In this document: positions 32,008 through 40,329 of the stretch, one piece after another | How the letters are laid out: each line of letters opens with the position of its first letter | How positions within the stretch are numbered: position 1 is the stretch's first letter | Assembly (NCBI RefSeq): GCF_046098205.1 | Contig: NZ_JBJURJ010000018.1 | Coordinates: 120,739-184,738 of the forward strand | Direction of reading: 5' to 3' | From: Paenibacillus_AR mesotrionivorans | Lineage (GTDB): Bacteria > Bacillota > Bacilli > Paenibacillales > NBRC-103111 | DNA: 64,000 nucleotides | The notes under the pieces: generated by a model | Databases searched by the model: none | What the model saw: only the letters and a program-made list of their open reading frames with translations | Told to the model about the DNA's origin: nothing | Made by a program: the position numbers and the translations under genes

Positions 32008-33450
32008 TTGCGGAGAATGGCATGGGTCTTTCTGGTTTTGATCGCTTTTACTTTTTTCTTGCACCATTCCACAACAGCTCAGGCTGCCCCGCAGGACCTG
32101 GCTGAGAAGCAATTGCCGGCTCTGCTTATTCTTACGGAGCCCCAAACCTTATTGTACGACGCTCCTGACGGGAAGCAGATAGGAAGTGCAGCGCTGCAGG
32201 TAGCAAATGTGCTGGAGGCGGAGGAGGGATGGCGCGGTTATTTCATACAGGAGTCCCAGCCCTTGATCTGGTACAAGATTGAAACCGAAGAAGGGCAATT
32301 CTGGATCAGGCCGAAGCAGCCGGAATATACCGGTGATTTTTACGAATGGATCCGGACCTCGGCAGAAGAGTTTTTATATGATGAACCGTCGGAGCAAGGG
32401 AAATCGGCCAATACCATTTCTCCGCAGCCGTTGAGAACCATCGGCACCTACAACGGATATTACCGTATCCAGACATGGTTGGGATATAAGTGGATCAAGC
32501 CGGTGCATGAGCTGCTTCCGTATTATATTCCTACCGATGAATGGGTCAGCGTGAATGAAACGATGCCGATTTTCGATGCGCCGGAGGGGGATGCGGCGAT
32601 CAGCGGGTATTTAAGTCCGGGGCAATCCGTGGTTGCCTTCGAGCGGATAAATTATGATTGGTTCCATATCCGGACATGGCTGGGGGATAAGTGGATCAGC
32701 CATGACTATTTCTTGCCGAAGGATTTGCAGACGGGAGAGAAAGCCGTAGAGTTAAAGGACAATACCCCTGTTTACGCGTTTCCCAACCGGGACGCCCAGG
32801 TATTGGGGACTCTTTCCCCCCAGATTGTGATGTCATTCGAACGAGGTAGCGGCTGGTATCATATCCGCAGCAGCTGGCTTGGCGATGTGTGGATCTATGC
32901 GAGCCCTTCTGCTGCGGACCCGGAAAAGTATGTCCCTCCGGTTGTTGTGGCGGACCAGCCTATCGCGGGCACATGGAGCTTCATTCAGATTGATCCGCAC
33001 TCCAATGCGCCGCGGGATTATCCGCTGTCTCCCTCCATTCTGCAGGCTCCTAATGCGAGGAGCATTACCCCATTCGGAGAACCGGTTTCCCTTCAGTTTT
33101 CCCTAGCCAACGCAAGTGATGATCCGATTACCATAGCGAAGGATGAGCAGGTTACAATTGAAATCGAGAGAATAACCGGTTCCTACTTTAACCGCACCTA
33201 TGAGAAGGTTTGGAGCGGGACACTGCCGGTATCCCAAGCATTCAAAACCAAAATGTGGACCGCGCAGGCCCTCATGGAGTGGGATGGGAAAGATTCGGAC
33301 GGCAAGCCGGTTCCGTTCGGCGAATATACGGCCCGTGTGAAGCTGCCTTGGACCATCCATTACAGCATTGATGGTAAAGATGAGGCGCTGCTGCAGAAAG
33401 TGAGAGATTCGATTTTCACAAAATGTTATTTTTCCATCGGTGCTCCCTAA
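32008..33450 (+). CDS. Secreted SH3-like repeat protein with C-terminal BsuPI-type domain
   Basis: The protein has 480 residues. A signal peptide (MRRMAWVFLVLIAFTFFLHH, cleavage after AQA) is followed by four SH3b-like repeats of about 70-80 residues, each ending in a WI-x-P/S-H type strand (FWIRPK, KWIKPVHE, KWISHDYF, VWIYASPS). A C-terminal domain of about 120 residues (VSLQFSLANASDDPITI ... WDGKDSDGKPVPFGEYTARV) resembles the intracellular proteinase inhibitor BsuPI. The start is a TTG at 32008 with AGGAGG spaced 8 bases upstream. It is probably cell-wall associated; its role is unknown. Confidence 0.82.
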   Translation: MRRMAWVFLVLIAFTFFLHHSTTAQAAPQDLAEKQLPALLILTEPQTLLYDAPDGKQIGSAALQVANVLEAEEGWRGYFIQESQPLIWYKIETEEGQFWIRPKQPEYTGDFYEWIRTSAEEFLYDEPSEQGKSANTISPQPLRTIGTYNGYYRIQTWLGYKWIKPVHELLPYYIPTDEWVSVNETMPIFDAPEGDAAISGYLSPGQSVVAFERINYDWFHIRTWLGDKWISHDYFLPKDLQTGEKAVELKDNTPVYAFPNRDAQVLGTLSPQIVMSFERGSGWYHIRSSWLGDVWIYASPSAADPEKYVPPVVVADQPIAGTWSFIQIDPHSNAPRDYPLSPSILQAPNARSITPFGEPVSLQFSLANASDDPITIAKDEQVTIEIERITGSYFNRTYEKVWSGTLPVSQAFKTKMWTAQALMEWDGKDSDGKPVPFGEYTARVKLPWTIHYSIDGKDEALLQKVRDSIFTKCYFSIGAP

Positions 33451-33539
33451 GTGTATGAAATAAATCGATGATAAAATGAAATCAAGAACTACGATTGCCA
33501 GAAACGAACACAGACATGAAGCGGTGAAAGTGGGAGCGT

Positions 33540-35498
33540 ATGAAACGACTGACGATTGGGCTGTTTGCCCATGTGGATGCAGGGAAAACGACCTTTGCGG
33601 AACAGCTGCTGTTCCATACCAACAGCATAAAGTCGCGGGGCCGGGTGGACCATCAGGATGCGTTCCTGGACAGCCATGATATCGAGCGCACCAGGGGCAT
33701 TACGGTCTTTGCCGACCAAGCGGTGATGGACTACAAAGGGGATACCTATTATCTGATCGATACCCCCGGGCACGTGGATTTCTCCCCGGAGATGGAGCGG
33801 GCCTTGCAGGTGATTGACTATGCTGTGGTGATTGTCAGTGCGGTGGAAGGGGTTCAGGGCCATACGGAGACGGTTTGGCAGCTGCTGCATAAGCACCGGA
33901 TTCCAACCCTTTTCTTTATCAACAAAACGGACCGTACCGGCGCAGATGTGGGCAGAACCGAGGAGGATATACGCCAGCAGCTGACAGGGGAACTTTGCCC
34001 GATACCCGCATCCTTCGTTAACGGCATCACCGGCGAACCGCTGCGGGAGTTTATGGCGGAGCGGGATGAGGCTGCGCTGGAGGCGTTTCTGGAGGGAAGG
34101 AGTGATCCTGCATTCTGGCTGCAAACCATGCAGCGGCTGATGCGGGCGGGTTTGCTTTATCCTTGCGCTTCCGGCTCGGCGCTCCAGGATACGGGAGTTG
34201 CGGATTTTCTGGAGCAGCTCCATCTGCTGACGGCTTCCACCTATAATGAAGGCGCCGCCTTCGGGGGGCGGGTCTATAAAATCCGTCATGATGCAAACGG
34301 GGTAAGATTGACGTTTATTAAAGCGCTGAGCGGCAGGCTGAAGGTTCGGGAGCTGCTTCAATATGACAACGGCGGGGTTCCGGTTGAGGAGAAGGTTACC
34401 CGGATTTTTCTCGTAAATGGCCTTAAATTCCAGCCCGTGGAAGAGGTGGCGGCTGGTGATTTGTTTGCCGTTGCCGGTTTGTCCGCCGCTTGGGCCGGGC
34501 AAGGTTTGGGAGTGGTGTCGGACACGCTGGTCTATGAATCGGAGCCGACCCTGCAGTCCACGGTGGAATTCGGCGATTCTCTCCACGTGCAGAAGGTGCT
34601 TGGTGTATTCCGCATATTGGAGGCCGAGGAGCCTTCACTGAATGTGGTTTGGGAGGAAATTATGCAGGAGATCCACATCCGGGTGATGGGTGTGATCCAA
34701 TTGGAGGTGCTGGAGCAGCTGGTGAAGGACCGGTTCGGCTTCACCGTTTCCTTTGGGCAGCCGGAAATCCTGTACAAGGAAACCATCCAAGCCGGTGTGA
34801 TGGGCTACGGGCACTTCGAACCTCTGCGGCATTATGCGGAGGTGCATGTGCTGTTGGAGCCGGGGGAGCGGGGAAGCGGGATTCAATTTGAGAGCGAATG
34901 CCATCCCGATGTGCTCAGCATAAACTACCAGAATCTGATCCGGACCCATCTTTTTGAGCGGGAGCATCACGGGGTGCTGACCGGAATGCCGGTTACCGAC
35001 TTGCGGATTACCTTGGTTAGAGGCGCTGCGCATAAAGAGCATACTCATGGCGGGGACTTCCGCGAGGCAGTTTTCCGGGCGCTGCGGCAGGGATTGGAGA
35101 AGGCGGATAATCTGCTGCTGGAGCCTTATTACGATTTCAAAATCAAGGTGGACATCGATGAGATGGGAAGGGTGCTGTCCGACGTCCAGCGGGCATCAGG
35201 GACATTTGATCCGCCCCAGACTATGGAAGCACATGCGTTGATTACCGGCAGAGTGCCGGTTTCCACCTTCATGAGCTACAGCACCGAATTCGCCTCCTTC
35301 ACCCATGGGCGGGGCAGCATGCGCTGTGTGTTCGGGGGTTATGACCGGTGCCACAATGCCGGTGAGGTGATCGAACGGATCGGCTACCGGAGAGATGCCG
35401 ACCCGCTGTATACCTCCTCCTCGATTTTTTGTGCCAAGGGGGCGGGATATTCGGTGCCGTGGGATGAAGCGGAGGGGAAGATGCATCTGCTCCGGTGA
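33540..35498 (+). CDS. EF-G-like translational GTPase of the Tet(M) ribosomal protection family
   Basis: The 652-residue protein has the length and domain order of Tet(M)/Tet(O)/TetB(P). The G domain shows AHVDAGKTT (residues 10-18), RGITV, DTPGHVDFSPEM and NKTDR, and EF-G-like domains II-V follow. The C-terminal region carries TFMSYSTEFASFTHGRGSM, similar to the Tet(M) MSYTxxF...GxG segment. Such proteins dislodge tetracycline from ribosomes. Chromosomal homologues in Paenibacillus-like bacteria may not confer resistance. The ribosome site GGGAG is only 3 bases before the ATG, so expression may be weak. It is convergent with an MFS gene. Confidence 0.85.
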   Translation: MKRLTIGLFAHVDAGKTTFAEQLLFHTNSIKSRGRVDHQDAFLDSHDIERTRGITVFADQAVMDYKGDTYYLIDTPGHVDFSPEMERALQVIDYAVVIVSAVEGVQGHTETVWQLLHKHRIPTLFFINKTDRTGADVGRTEEDIRQQLTGELCPIPASFVNGITGEPLREFMAERDEAALEAFLEGRSDPAFWLQTMQRLMRAGLLYPCASGSALQDTGVADFLEQLHLLTASTYNEGAAFGGRVYKIRHDANGVRLTFIKALSGRLKVRELLQYDNGGVPVEEKVTRIFLVNGLKFQPVEEVAAGDLFAVAGLSAAWAGQGLGVVSDTLVYESEPTLQSTVEFGDSLHVQKVLGVFRILEAEEPSLNVVWEEIMQEIHIRVMGVIQLEVLEQLVKDRFGFTVSFGQPEILYKETIQAGVMGYGHFEPLRHYAEVHVLLEPGERGSGIQFESECHPDVLSINYQNLIRTHLFEREHHGVLTGMPVTDLRITLVRGAAHKEHTHGGDFREAVFRALRQGLEKADNLLLEPYYDFKIKVDIDEMGRVLSDVQRASGTFDPPQTMEAHALITGRVPVSTFMSYSTEFASFTHGRGSMRCVFGGYDRCHNAGEVIERIGYRRDADPLYTSSSIFCAKGAGYSVPWDEAEGKMHLLR

Positions 35499-35514
35499 AG
35501 AGTTGTTTGGCCGG

Positions 35515-36789
35515 TTAGCCGTTGGCTGTGCCGGCTTCTTTATCGTGGAAGGCCCGGTATCCGGCCAGGCCAACCAGAAGGGCAAGCAGGGTCAAGCCAG
35601 CTGCCAGCAGATACATGTTCACGATGCCGAACCGTTCGGCCAGTCCCGCCATTACCAAGAGGGAAATACAGAACACCAGATGCAGCAGGGTTGCCTGGGC
35701 GGAAAGCACCTTGGGCAGCATCAGCTTGGTTACACTTCGCTGGATCAGGGTGCGGCGGTTAATGATGGACAGCTCTGCGAACGGGCCCATCAGCAGTACA
35801 AGCATAAGCGCAACAAAGGGCTGCGTATTCAGCGCGTAAATGGCGGTTAAGCTGCCATACCCTGCCATGCCGATGAGCATGGCCGCCAGATACCGGCTGC
35901 CGATCGTCCGGCTGAGAGCCAGAACCAGCAGCCCGCCGCCTACCGTACCGGCGAAATATGCCGCGTTAATAAAACCCCACCACTCTTCCCCTTGCCCCAG
36001 GGCCACCTGCACAAAGGCAAGGGTAAATGCCCCAACCCAAACCGATCCGCCCAGCATGTCTACCACATCCATGAAAGTGAGCAGCCGCAAGCGGGGCACC
36101 CGCCAGATCAGCTTCCACCCTTCGGTCAGGGTAAGCCATCGGGAGTCTTCCCGATCAGGCGCTGTTTCTTTTTGCTGCTGGTTGGCGTGCTGGGTATGCT
36201 CTGGATCTGCCGGTTCCTTGATCCCCAGTGTAAAGGCTGCTGCCAGCCCGTAAACGAATGCGGTCAGCACCAGCGTGGAATTGGCGCCGATCACTGCAAC
36301 GATGACTCCGCTTAACCCCCATCCCGCAAACTGGACCACCTGATCGCTGACGCTGACCAGGCTGTTGGCCTTCAGCAGGCCCTGTTCATGGGTCACCAGC
36401 CGCGGAACCAGCGCGTTCCGGGCCGGAACGGTCCATCCGTCCAGGAAGGACATCACAAACACAAGTGTAAACACGGCAATCAGGGAAGCCCCATCCCCAT
36501 TCAGCTTCAAGTAGACGGCAAGACAAATAAACAGCAGAAACTGGCCTGTCTGTGACATCAGCAAGAGAGCAGGCAGCTTAAAGCGGCTGATCAGTAACGG
36601 GGCGATGAAGCCGCTCAGCATTTGGGCACCGCTGCGCAACAGCGGCATCAAGGCTGCCGATACCAGCGAGCCGGTCCGGTCCAGCACCAGTACAGTAAGC
36701 GCCATTATATACAGAACATCCGCTGCGTTGGCTGCGGTTTGAGTCGTCCACAGGAAATAGAAGGGTCTGGTTAAAATCGGTGGTTTCAT
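35515..36789 (-). CDS. MFS transporter, 12-TMS (MFS_3/macrolide-efflux-like)
   Basis: This 424-residue protein has about 12 membrane segments. It begins RPFYFLWTTQTAANAADVLYIMAL and contains MSFLDGWTVPARNALVPRLV, similar to enterobactin/macrolide exporters of the EntS/MefA type. A hydrophilic central loop of about 40 residues (ADPEHTQHANQQQKE) separates the halves. It is convergent with the Tet(M)-like gene and divergent from the ABC-F leader. The substrate is unknown; the neighbours suggest drug export. Confidence 0.88.
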   Translation of the reverse strand: MKPPILTRPFYFLWTTQTAANAADVLYIMALTVLVLDRTGSLVSAALMPLLRSGAQMLSGFIAPLLISRFKLPALLLMSQTGQFLLFICLAVYLKLNGDGASLIAVFTLVFVMSFLDGWTVPARNALVPRLVTHEQGLLKANSLVSVSDQVVQFAGWGLSGVIVAVIGANSTLVLTAFVYGLAAAFTLGIKEPADPEHTQHANQQQKETAPDREDSRWLTLTEGWKLIWRVPRLRLLTFMDVVDMLGGSVWVGAFTLAFVQVALGQGEEWWGFINAAYFAGTVGGGLLVLALSRTIGSRYLAAMLIGMAGYGSLTAIYALNTQPFVALMLVLLMGPFAELSIINRRTLIQRSVTKLMLPKVLSAQATLLHLVFCISLLVMAGLAERFGIVNMYLLAAGLTLLALLVGLAGYRAFHDKEAGTANG

Positions 36790-36871
36790 GGAGGCGTATC
36801 TCCGTTTCGTAAAGTCAACAAGAATAAGGATACGGGATGTGGATAGGTTTTACAAATGGGAAGGTCAAGGT

Positions 36872-36901
36872 TTGCCCAAAACGGAATGGATGTAGTATAC
36901 T
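36872..36901 (+). promoter_or_regulatory. Candidate promoter of the ABC-F leader transcript
   Basis: TTGCCC (36872-36877), 18 bases, TATACT (36896-36901) predict a start near 36908, 11 bases before the leader ribosome site. Confidence 0.55.
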
Positions 36902-36935
36902 ATCTGCAAGATGCATACAAGGAGGTGAAGGTAGG

Positions 36936-37079
36936 ATGAAACGGGAGTTTGTGAACGAACAATGGAGCCGGCTGCCCATCGCGATGGCTGGCATCGTTCA
37001 TGGTTTTAACGTAGACGGGAGAAGTCTGCCTAATTTTAACCATACGATTTCACAAACCGCGAAATGGCTCCTACCTTAA
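36936..37079 (+). CDS. 47-residue leader peptide upstream of the ABC-F gene
   Basis: The ATG at 36936 is preceded by an unusually complete ribosome site, AAGGAGGTGA (36919-36928), 7 bases away. The frame encodes 47 residues (MKREFVNEQWSRLPIAMAGI...SQTAKWLLP) and stops at 37079. It ends 22 bases before a terminator hairpin, and its last codons CTC CTA CCT pair with the terminator's 5' arm. No family is recognised. The setting is that of leader peptides ahead of ABC-F resistance genes such as vga, msr and vmlR. Confidence 0.7.
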   Translation: MKREFVNEQWSRLPIAMAGIVHGFNVDGRSLPNFNHTISQTAKWLLP

Positions 37080-37130
37080 CCTGAACGGATAAACCAGACA
37101 GGACGTAGGGAATTTCCCTGCGTCTTTTTT
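37069..37130 (+). promoter_or_regulatory. Leader-peptide-coupled transcription attenuator of the ABC-F gene
   Basis: Terminator: GACGTAGGG (37102-37110), loop AATTT, CCCTGCGTC (37116-37124), then TTTTTT. Competing pairing: TCCTAC (37069-37074, inside the last leader codons) with GTAGGG (37105-37110), six pairs. A ribosome that finishes the leader covers TCCTAC, so the terminator forms. A ribosome stalled earlier leaves TCCTAC free to block it. Confidence 0.72.
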
Positions 37131-37176
37131 GTTTGTTTCAAGAAACGGGTGGGACCTCGCCTAAGGAGGAACCCTG

Positions 37177-39093
37177 ATGTTAACAGTAAATTGTCAAAAT
37201 GTGAAAAAATATCATGCAGCACAGCTGGTTTTGGAAAACGTGACCTTCGAGCTGCTTCATGGAGAGAAGGCTGCACTTGTGGGCCGCAACGGCTGCGGGA
37301 AAACCACACTGCTGCGTATGGTCGCCAAGCTGGATAACCCGGATGAAGGCATGCTGTCGGTACGGAAGAATGCGCGGATCGGATATCTTCAGCAAATTCC
37401 GGGTGCAGAGGCCGGCACGACCGTCCGTGAGATGCTGGAAACGGGTTTCCGGGAGCTGCTGGACTGCCGGGAGAGGATGCGTGTGCTGGAATCGGCCATG
37501 TCCTCGCCGGATACGTTACCGGAGCAGCTGGAAACTCAGCTGGCGGAATACGCCAAGCTGCAGGAGCGTTTTGAGCGGGAGGGAGGATACGAGCTGGATG
37601 CCCGGATCGACCAGGTCGCCAAGGGTCTGGGCATTCCAGATGAATGGTACGGCCGGACCTGCCATTCCTTATCAGGCGGGGAAAAAACGAAAGTCGGTCT
37701 TGCTTCCCAGCTTCTCCGGGAGCCGGAGCTCCTTTTGCTTGACGAACCGACTAACCATCTGGATATGGCCGCTGTGGAATGGCTGGAGGAATTTCTGCGG
37801 AAGTACGCGGGCACCTGCCTGATTGTATCCCATGACCGGTATTTTCTTGACCGGGTGGTCACCAAAATTGTGGAGCTGGAAGACGGGGAGTCTACCGTAT
37901 TCCATACGGATTACACCGGCTATGTCAAGGAGAAGGAAGATCTGCTTATCCGGCAGTTCGCCGATTACCAGGAGCAGCAGAAGAAAATCAAGAAAATGCG
38001 GGAGACCATCAAGCAGCTGCTGGAATGGGGAAGAATCGGAGATAACGGCAAGTTTTTTCGGAGGGCGGCCAGCATGCAAAGAGCCCTGGACCGGATGGAG
38101 AAGCTAAAGCGGCCTGCGGTGGACCGCAAGGAAGCGGAATTCGGCCTGCAGCCGTTGGAACGGTCAGGAAAACAGGTTGTGGTGATGGATGGGGTGCGGA
38201 AGCAATATGAGCAGCGAACCGTACTGGGCGGCGTGTCCGGCGAACTCCTGTACGGGGAAAAGGTGATGCTCATCGGGGATAATGGCTCCGGCAAGTCCAC
38301 CCTCCTGAAGCTCATTCTGGGGGAGGTTCCCCCGGACAGCGGCTCCGTCCGTTTGGGTTCCCGGGTGGAGGCGGGTTACCTAGCCCAGCAGCAGGCTCCC
38401 CCTCATCCGGGTCAATCCGTACTGGACTACTTCCGGACGGAAGCGGGAATGGAGGAGGGCGAAGCCCGGAGCCGGCTGGCGGCATATCTGTTCTACGGCG
38501 CGGAGGTATTCAAATCGGTGGGACAGCTCTCCGGCGGAGAATGGACCCGTCTGCGGCTGGCGCTGCTGGTTCACAGGAAGCCTAACCTGCTTATTCTTGA
38601 CGAACCAACCAACCATATGGACATCGCTTCAAGAGAAGCGTTGGAGGAAGCTTTAGAGGATTACCCGGGCACGATTCTCATCGTGACTCATGACCGGTAT
38701 CTGATTAACCGGCTTGCCCAAAAAATTTGGGAATTGGACCGGGGCGCCCTCGGCGTATACCTGGGCGGCTTTGATGAATACAAGGCGGAGAGCGTAAGGA
38801 GAAAGGCGCTGAACTTGGCAACGGAAGAGGAATCGCGGTGTACCCGCCCTGAACCGAAGCCTAAGCCCACAGATGTAAAGGAAAAAAAGAAAGACAGCCC
38901 GCCGGACATCGGCAAGCTGGAGGCGGAGATGAAGGCGATCGAGGGGCAGCTTGAAGAATTGGATGCTCTCCTGTATACGCAGAACCATACCAGCACCCCC
39001 GCACAATTAGAGCAGCACTGGCAGGAGAGAGAAACCCTGCAGGAACGTTTGGACCGGCTGATGGAGACATGGATCGAAGCCGGGGAAGAATAG
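37177..39093 (+). CDS. ABC-F family ribosome-associated ATPase
   Basis: The 638-residue protein has two ABC cassettes and no membrane segment. Cassette 1 has Walker A GRNGCGKTT (36-44), LSGGEKTK and LLLDEPTNHLD. Cassette 2 has GDNGSGKST, LSGGEWTR and LILDEPTNHMD. The interdomain linker (about residues 235-320) is helical and basic. A charged coiled-coil tail resembles the C-terminal domain of Uup/YdiF/YfmR. ABC-F proteins act on the ribosomal E site, either in translation rescue or antibiotic protection. AGGAGG precedes the ATG by 7 bases. The attenuator leader favours an antibiotic-protection role. Confidence 0.9.
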   Translation: MLTVNCQNVKKYHAAQLVLENVTFELLHGEKAALVGRNGCGKTTLLRMVAKLDNPDEGMLSVRKNARIGYLQQIPGAEAGTTVREMLETGFRELLDCRERMRVLESAMSSPDTLPEQLETQLAEYAKLQERFEREGGYELDARIDQVAKGLGIPDEWYGRTCHSLSGGEKTKVGLASQLLREPELLLLDEPTNHLDMAAVEWLEEFLRKYAGTCLIVSHDRYFLDRVVTKIVELEDGESTVFHTDYTGYVKEKEDLLIRQFADYQEQQKKIKKMRETIKQLLEWGRIGDNGKFFRRAASMQRALDRMEKLKRPAVDRKEAEFGLQPLERSGKQVVVMDGVRKQYEQRTVLGGVSGELLYGEKVMLIGDNGSGKSTLLKLILGEVPPDSGSVRLGSRVEAGYLAQQQAPPHPGQSVLDYFRTEAGMEEGEARSRLAAYLFYGAEVFKSVGQLSGGEWTRLRLALLVHRKPNLLILDEPTNHMDIASREALEEALEDYPGTILIVTHDRYLINRLAQKIWELDRGALGVYLGGFDEYKAESVRRKALNLATEEESRCTRPEPKPKPTDVKEKKKDSPPDIGKLEAEMKAIEGQLEELDALLYTQNHTSTPAQLEQHWQERETLQERLDRLMETWIEAGEE

Positions 39094-39113
39094 AATAACT
39101 GGATGAAGTTCCA

Positions 39114-39179
39114 AAGAGGCTGTTCTCAAATTCCGCCGAGGTGAATACCTACTTGACGGATTGAACAGCCTCTTGTTTG
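39114..39179 (+). terminator. Terminator after the ABC-F gene
   Basis: AAGAGGCTGTTC (39114-39125) pairs perfectly with GAACAGCCTCTT (39163-39174) across a 37-base loop, followed by GTTTG. The long loop makes it a weaker candidate. Confidence 0.6.
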
Positions 39180-39255
39180 GTGTCTGAGATGTGGGGGAGA
39201 TGCTGTAACGGAACTCAGCGACCCTGCCACTGAGGCTGATTGTTTTCTGCTGGCT

Positions 39256-40065
39256 CTAGGGTAAAAGAGAAGCGGCTTTGTCCAGAAGGGTGCTGATCTT
39301 CTGTTCGCTTTGCTGGATCCGTATTTTCTGGTTGATGATTTGGGTGGATGCGGTTGACAGGGCGCTAAGGGAACGAAGGGTTTCCGCCGCATCCTTGTTC
39401 TTTAGGGAAGCTGTAAGGGTTTTGCTGTCTGCAGCAATTTGTCTGCCGGTTTCCGCGGACGCGGTTTTCTCCGACCGGATTTTGGACTGCTCCAGAGAAA
39501 CCTCCTTGAGGACGTTGCGGACGGAATTCGCGGTTTTGGCGGTGGATTCCTTGACCTTGGCATATGCCTCATCCTTCAAGCGGATGTCCCCTCTGGCGAT
39601 TAAAGCGGAGGCTTTGACTACACTAAGCTGAGCCTCTAACGCTTCTACCAGCGATTTGTTCTTCAGCTTCCGGGCAATGGTGAGCTGCTTGTTCAGTGAG
39701 GTTTGCAGCGTAAACAACGGCTTGTACCGCTCACGGGCCTCTGTTGACCCACTCTTCAGGGAAGCAAGCTTATCCGCATTCAGCTGCTTGATCCGGGCAT
39801 TAATGGCCGATTGCTTATCCGCATTGGCACGGTGCAGAGTGTCGATGCTCTGGTCCAGATTCTCATTCTGCCCCTCCAGCTCCAGGAGCTTATTGGTTTG
39901 CCCGGTCAGCTGTGCCTGAAGGGAAACGCTTGACTGGGCGGCCAGCTTTTCTATAGAGGCTTGGGCGGTTTTGCTGAGTTTGGCGGTAGAAGCGGCAGAG
40001 GCTTGCAGCGGCAGGGACAGGGCGAGCAAAATAGCCATTACGAGGGTGATCAGACGTTTGTTCAA
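39256..40065 (-). CDS. Secreted coiled-coil protein of unknown function
   Basis: This 269-residue protein has a signal peptide (MNKRLITLVMAILLALSLPL, cleavage after ASA). It then consists almost entirely of long amphipathic helices rich in Ala, Lys, Gln, Ser and Leu, with no cysteines or aromatic core, so it should form an extended coiled coil outside the membrane. The start is a TTG at 40065 with AAAGGAAG about 7 bases upstream; an upstream in-frame ATG at 40131 lies within a terminator-like leader and is rejected. It has a near-ideal promoter and a switch-like leader of its own. I do not recognise the family. Confidence 0.8.
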   Translation of the reverse strand: MNKRLITLVMAILLALSLPLQASAASTAKLSKTAQASIEKLAAQSSVSLQAQLTGQTNKLLELEGQNENLDQSIDTLHRANADKQSAINARIKQLNADKLASLKSGSTEARERYKPLFTLQTSLNKQLTIARKLKNKSLVEALEAQLSVVKASALIARGDIRLKDEAYAKVKESTAKTANSVRNVLKEVSLEQSKIRSEKTASAETGRQIAADSKTLTASLKNKDAAETLRSLSALSTASTQIINQKIRIQQSEQKISTLLDKAASLLP

Positions 40066-40116
40066 GGGAGATCTTCCTTTCGGGATGGAATGTGGCCGAA
40101 CATACCCTGCCGCAAA

Positions 40117-40178
40117 CGCAAAAAGGCACACGTAAGTAAGACCGGCTCGGCCTTATCTTACGGGTGCTTCCACGTAAG
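40117..40178 (-). promoter_or_regulatory. Alternating-hairpin leader with terminator ahead of the coiled-coil gene
   Basis: Read on the reverse strand there are three related segments: CTTACG (40178-40173), CGTAAG (40162-40157) and CTTACTTACG (40140-40131). Segments 2 and 3 form a terminator with an inner GGCC stem and outer GCAC/GTGC, followed by TTTTT (40124-40120). Segments 1 and 2 form an alternative 6-bp hairpin that would prevent it. It fits no riboswitch consensus that I know. Confidence 0.55.
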
Positions 40179-40201
40179 CGATCATATGTTCGATTGTTGT
40201 T

Positions 40202-40229
40202 ATTATAGCAGATTTGGGGCGCTTGTCAA
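40202..40229 (-). promoter_or_regulatory. Consensus SigA promoter of the coiled-coil gene
   Basis: On the reverse strand, TTGACA (complement of 40224-40229), 16 bases, TATAAT (complement of 40202-40207). Both hexamers are perfect; the start is predicted near 40195. Confidence 0.8.
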
Positions 40230-40329
40230 TGTATGGAATCCCTCAATTGGAAAAAAAGGATGCTGCCGGTAGATGTCTCCCTTGCTTACTGATATGATAA
40301 TAGAAAAACATGGGAATAGGAGAAATCCA

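Noticed and set aside
33451..33539. Leader peptide attenuator for the Tet(M)-like gene, as in tet(M)
   Set aside because: The 89-base gap holds no terminator hairpin or convincing short ORF with a ribosome site.
33489..34586. 365-codon reverse frame
   Set aside because: Antisense to the Tet(M)-like GTPase, whose motifs are unambiguous.
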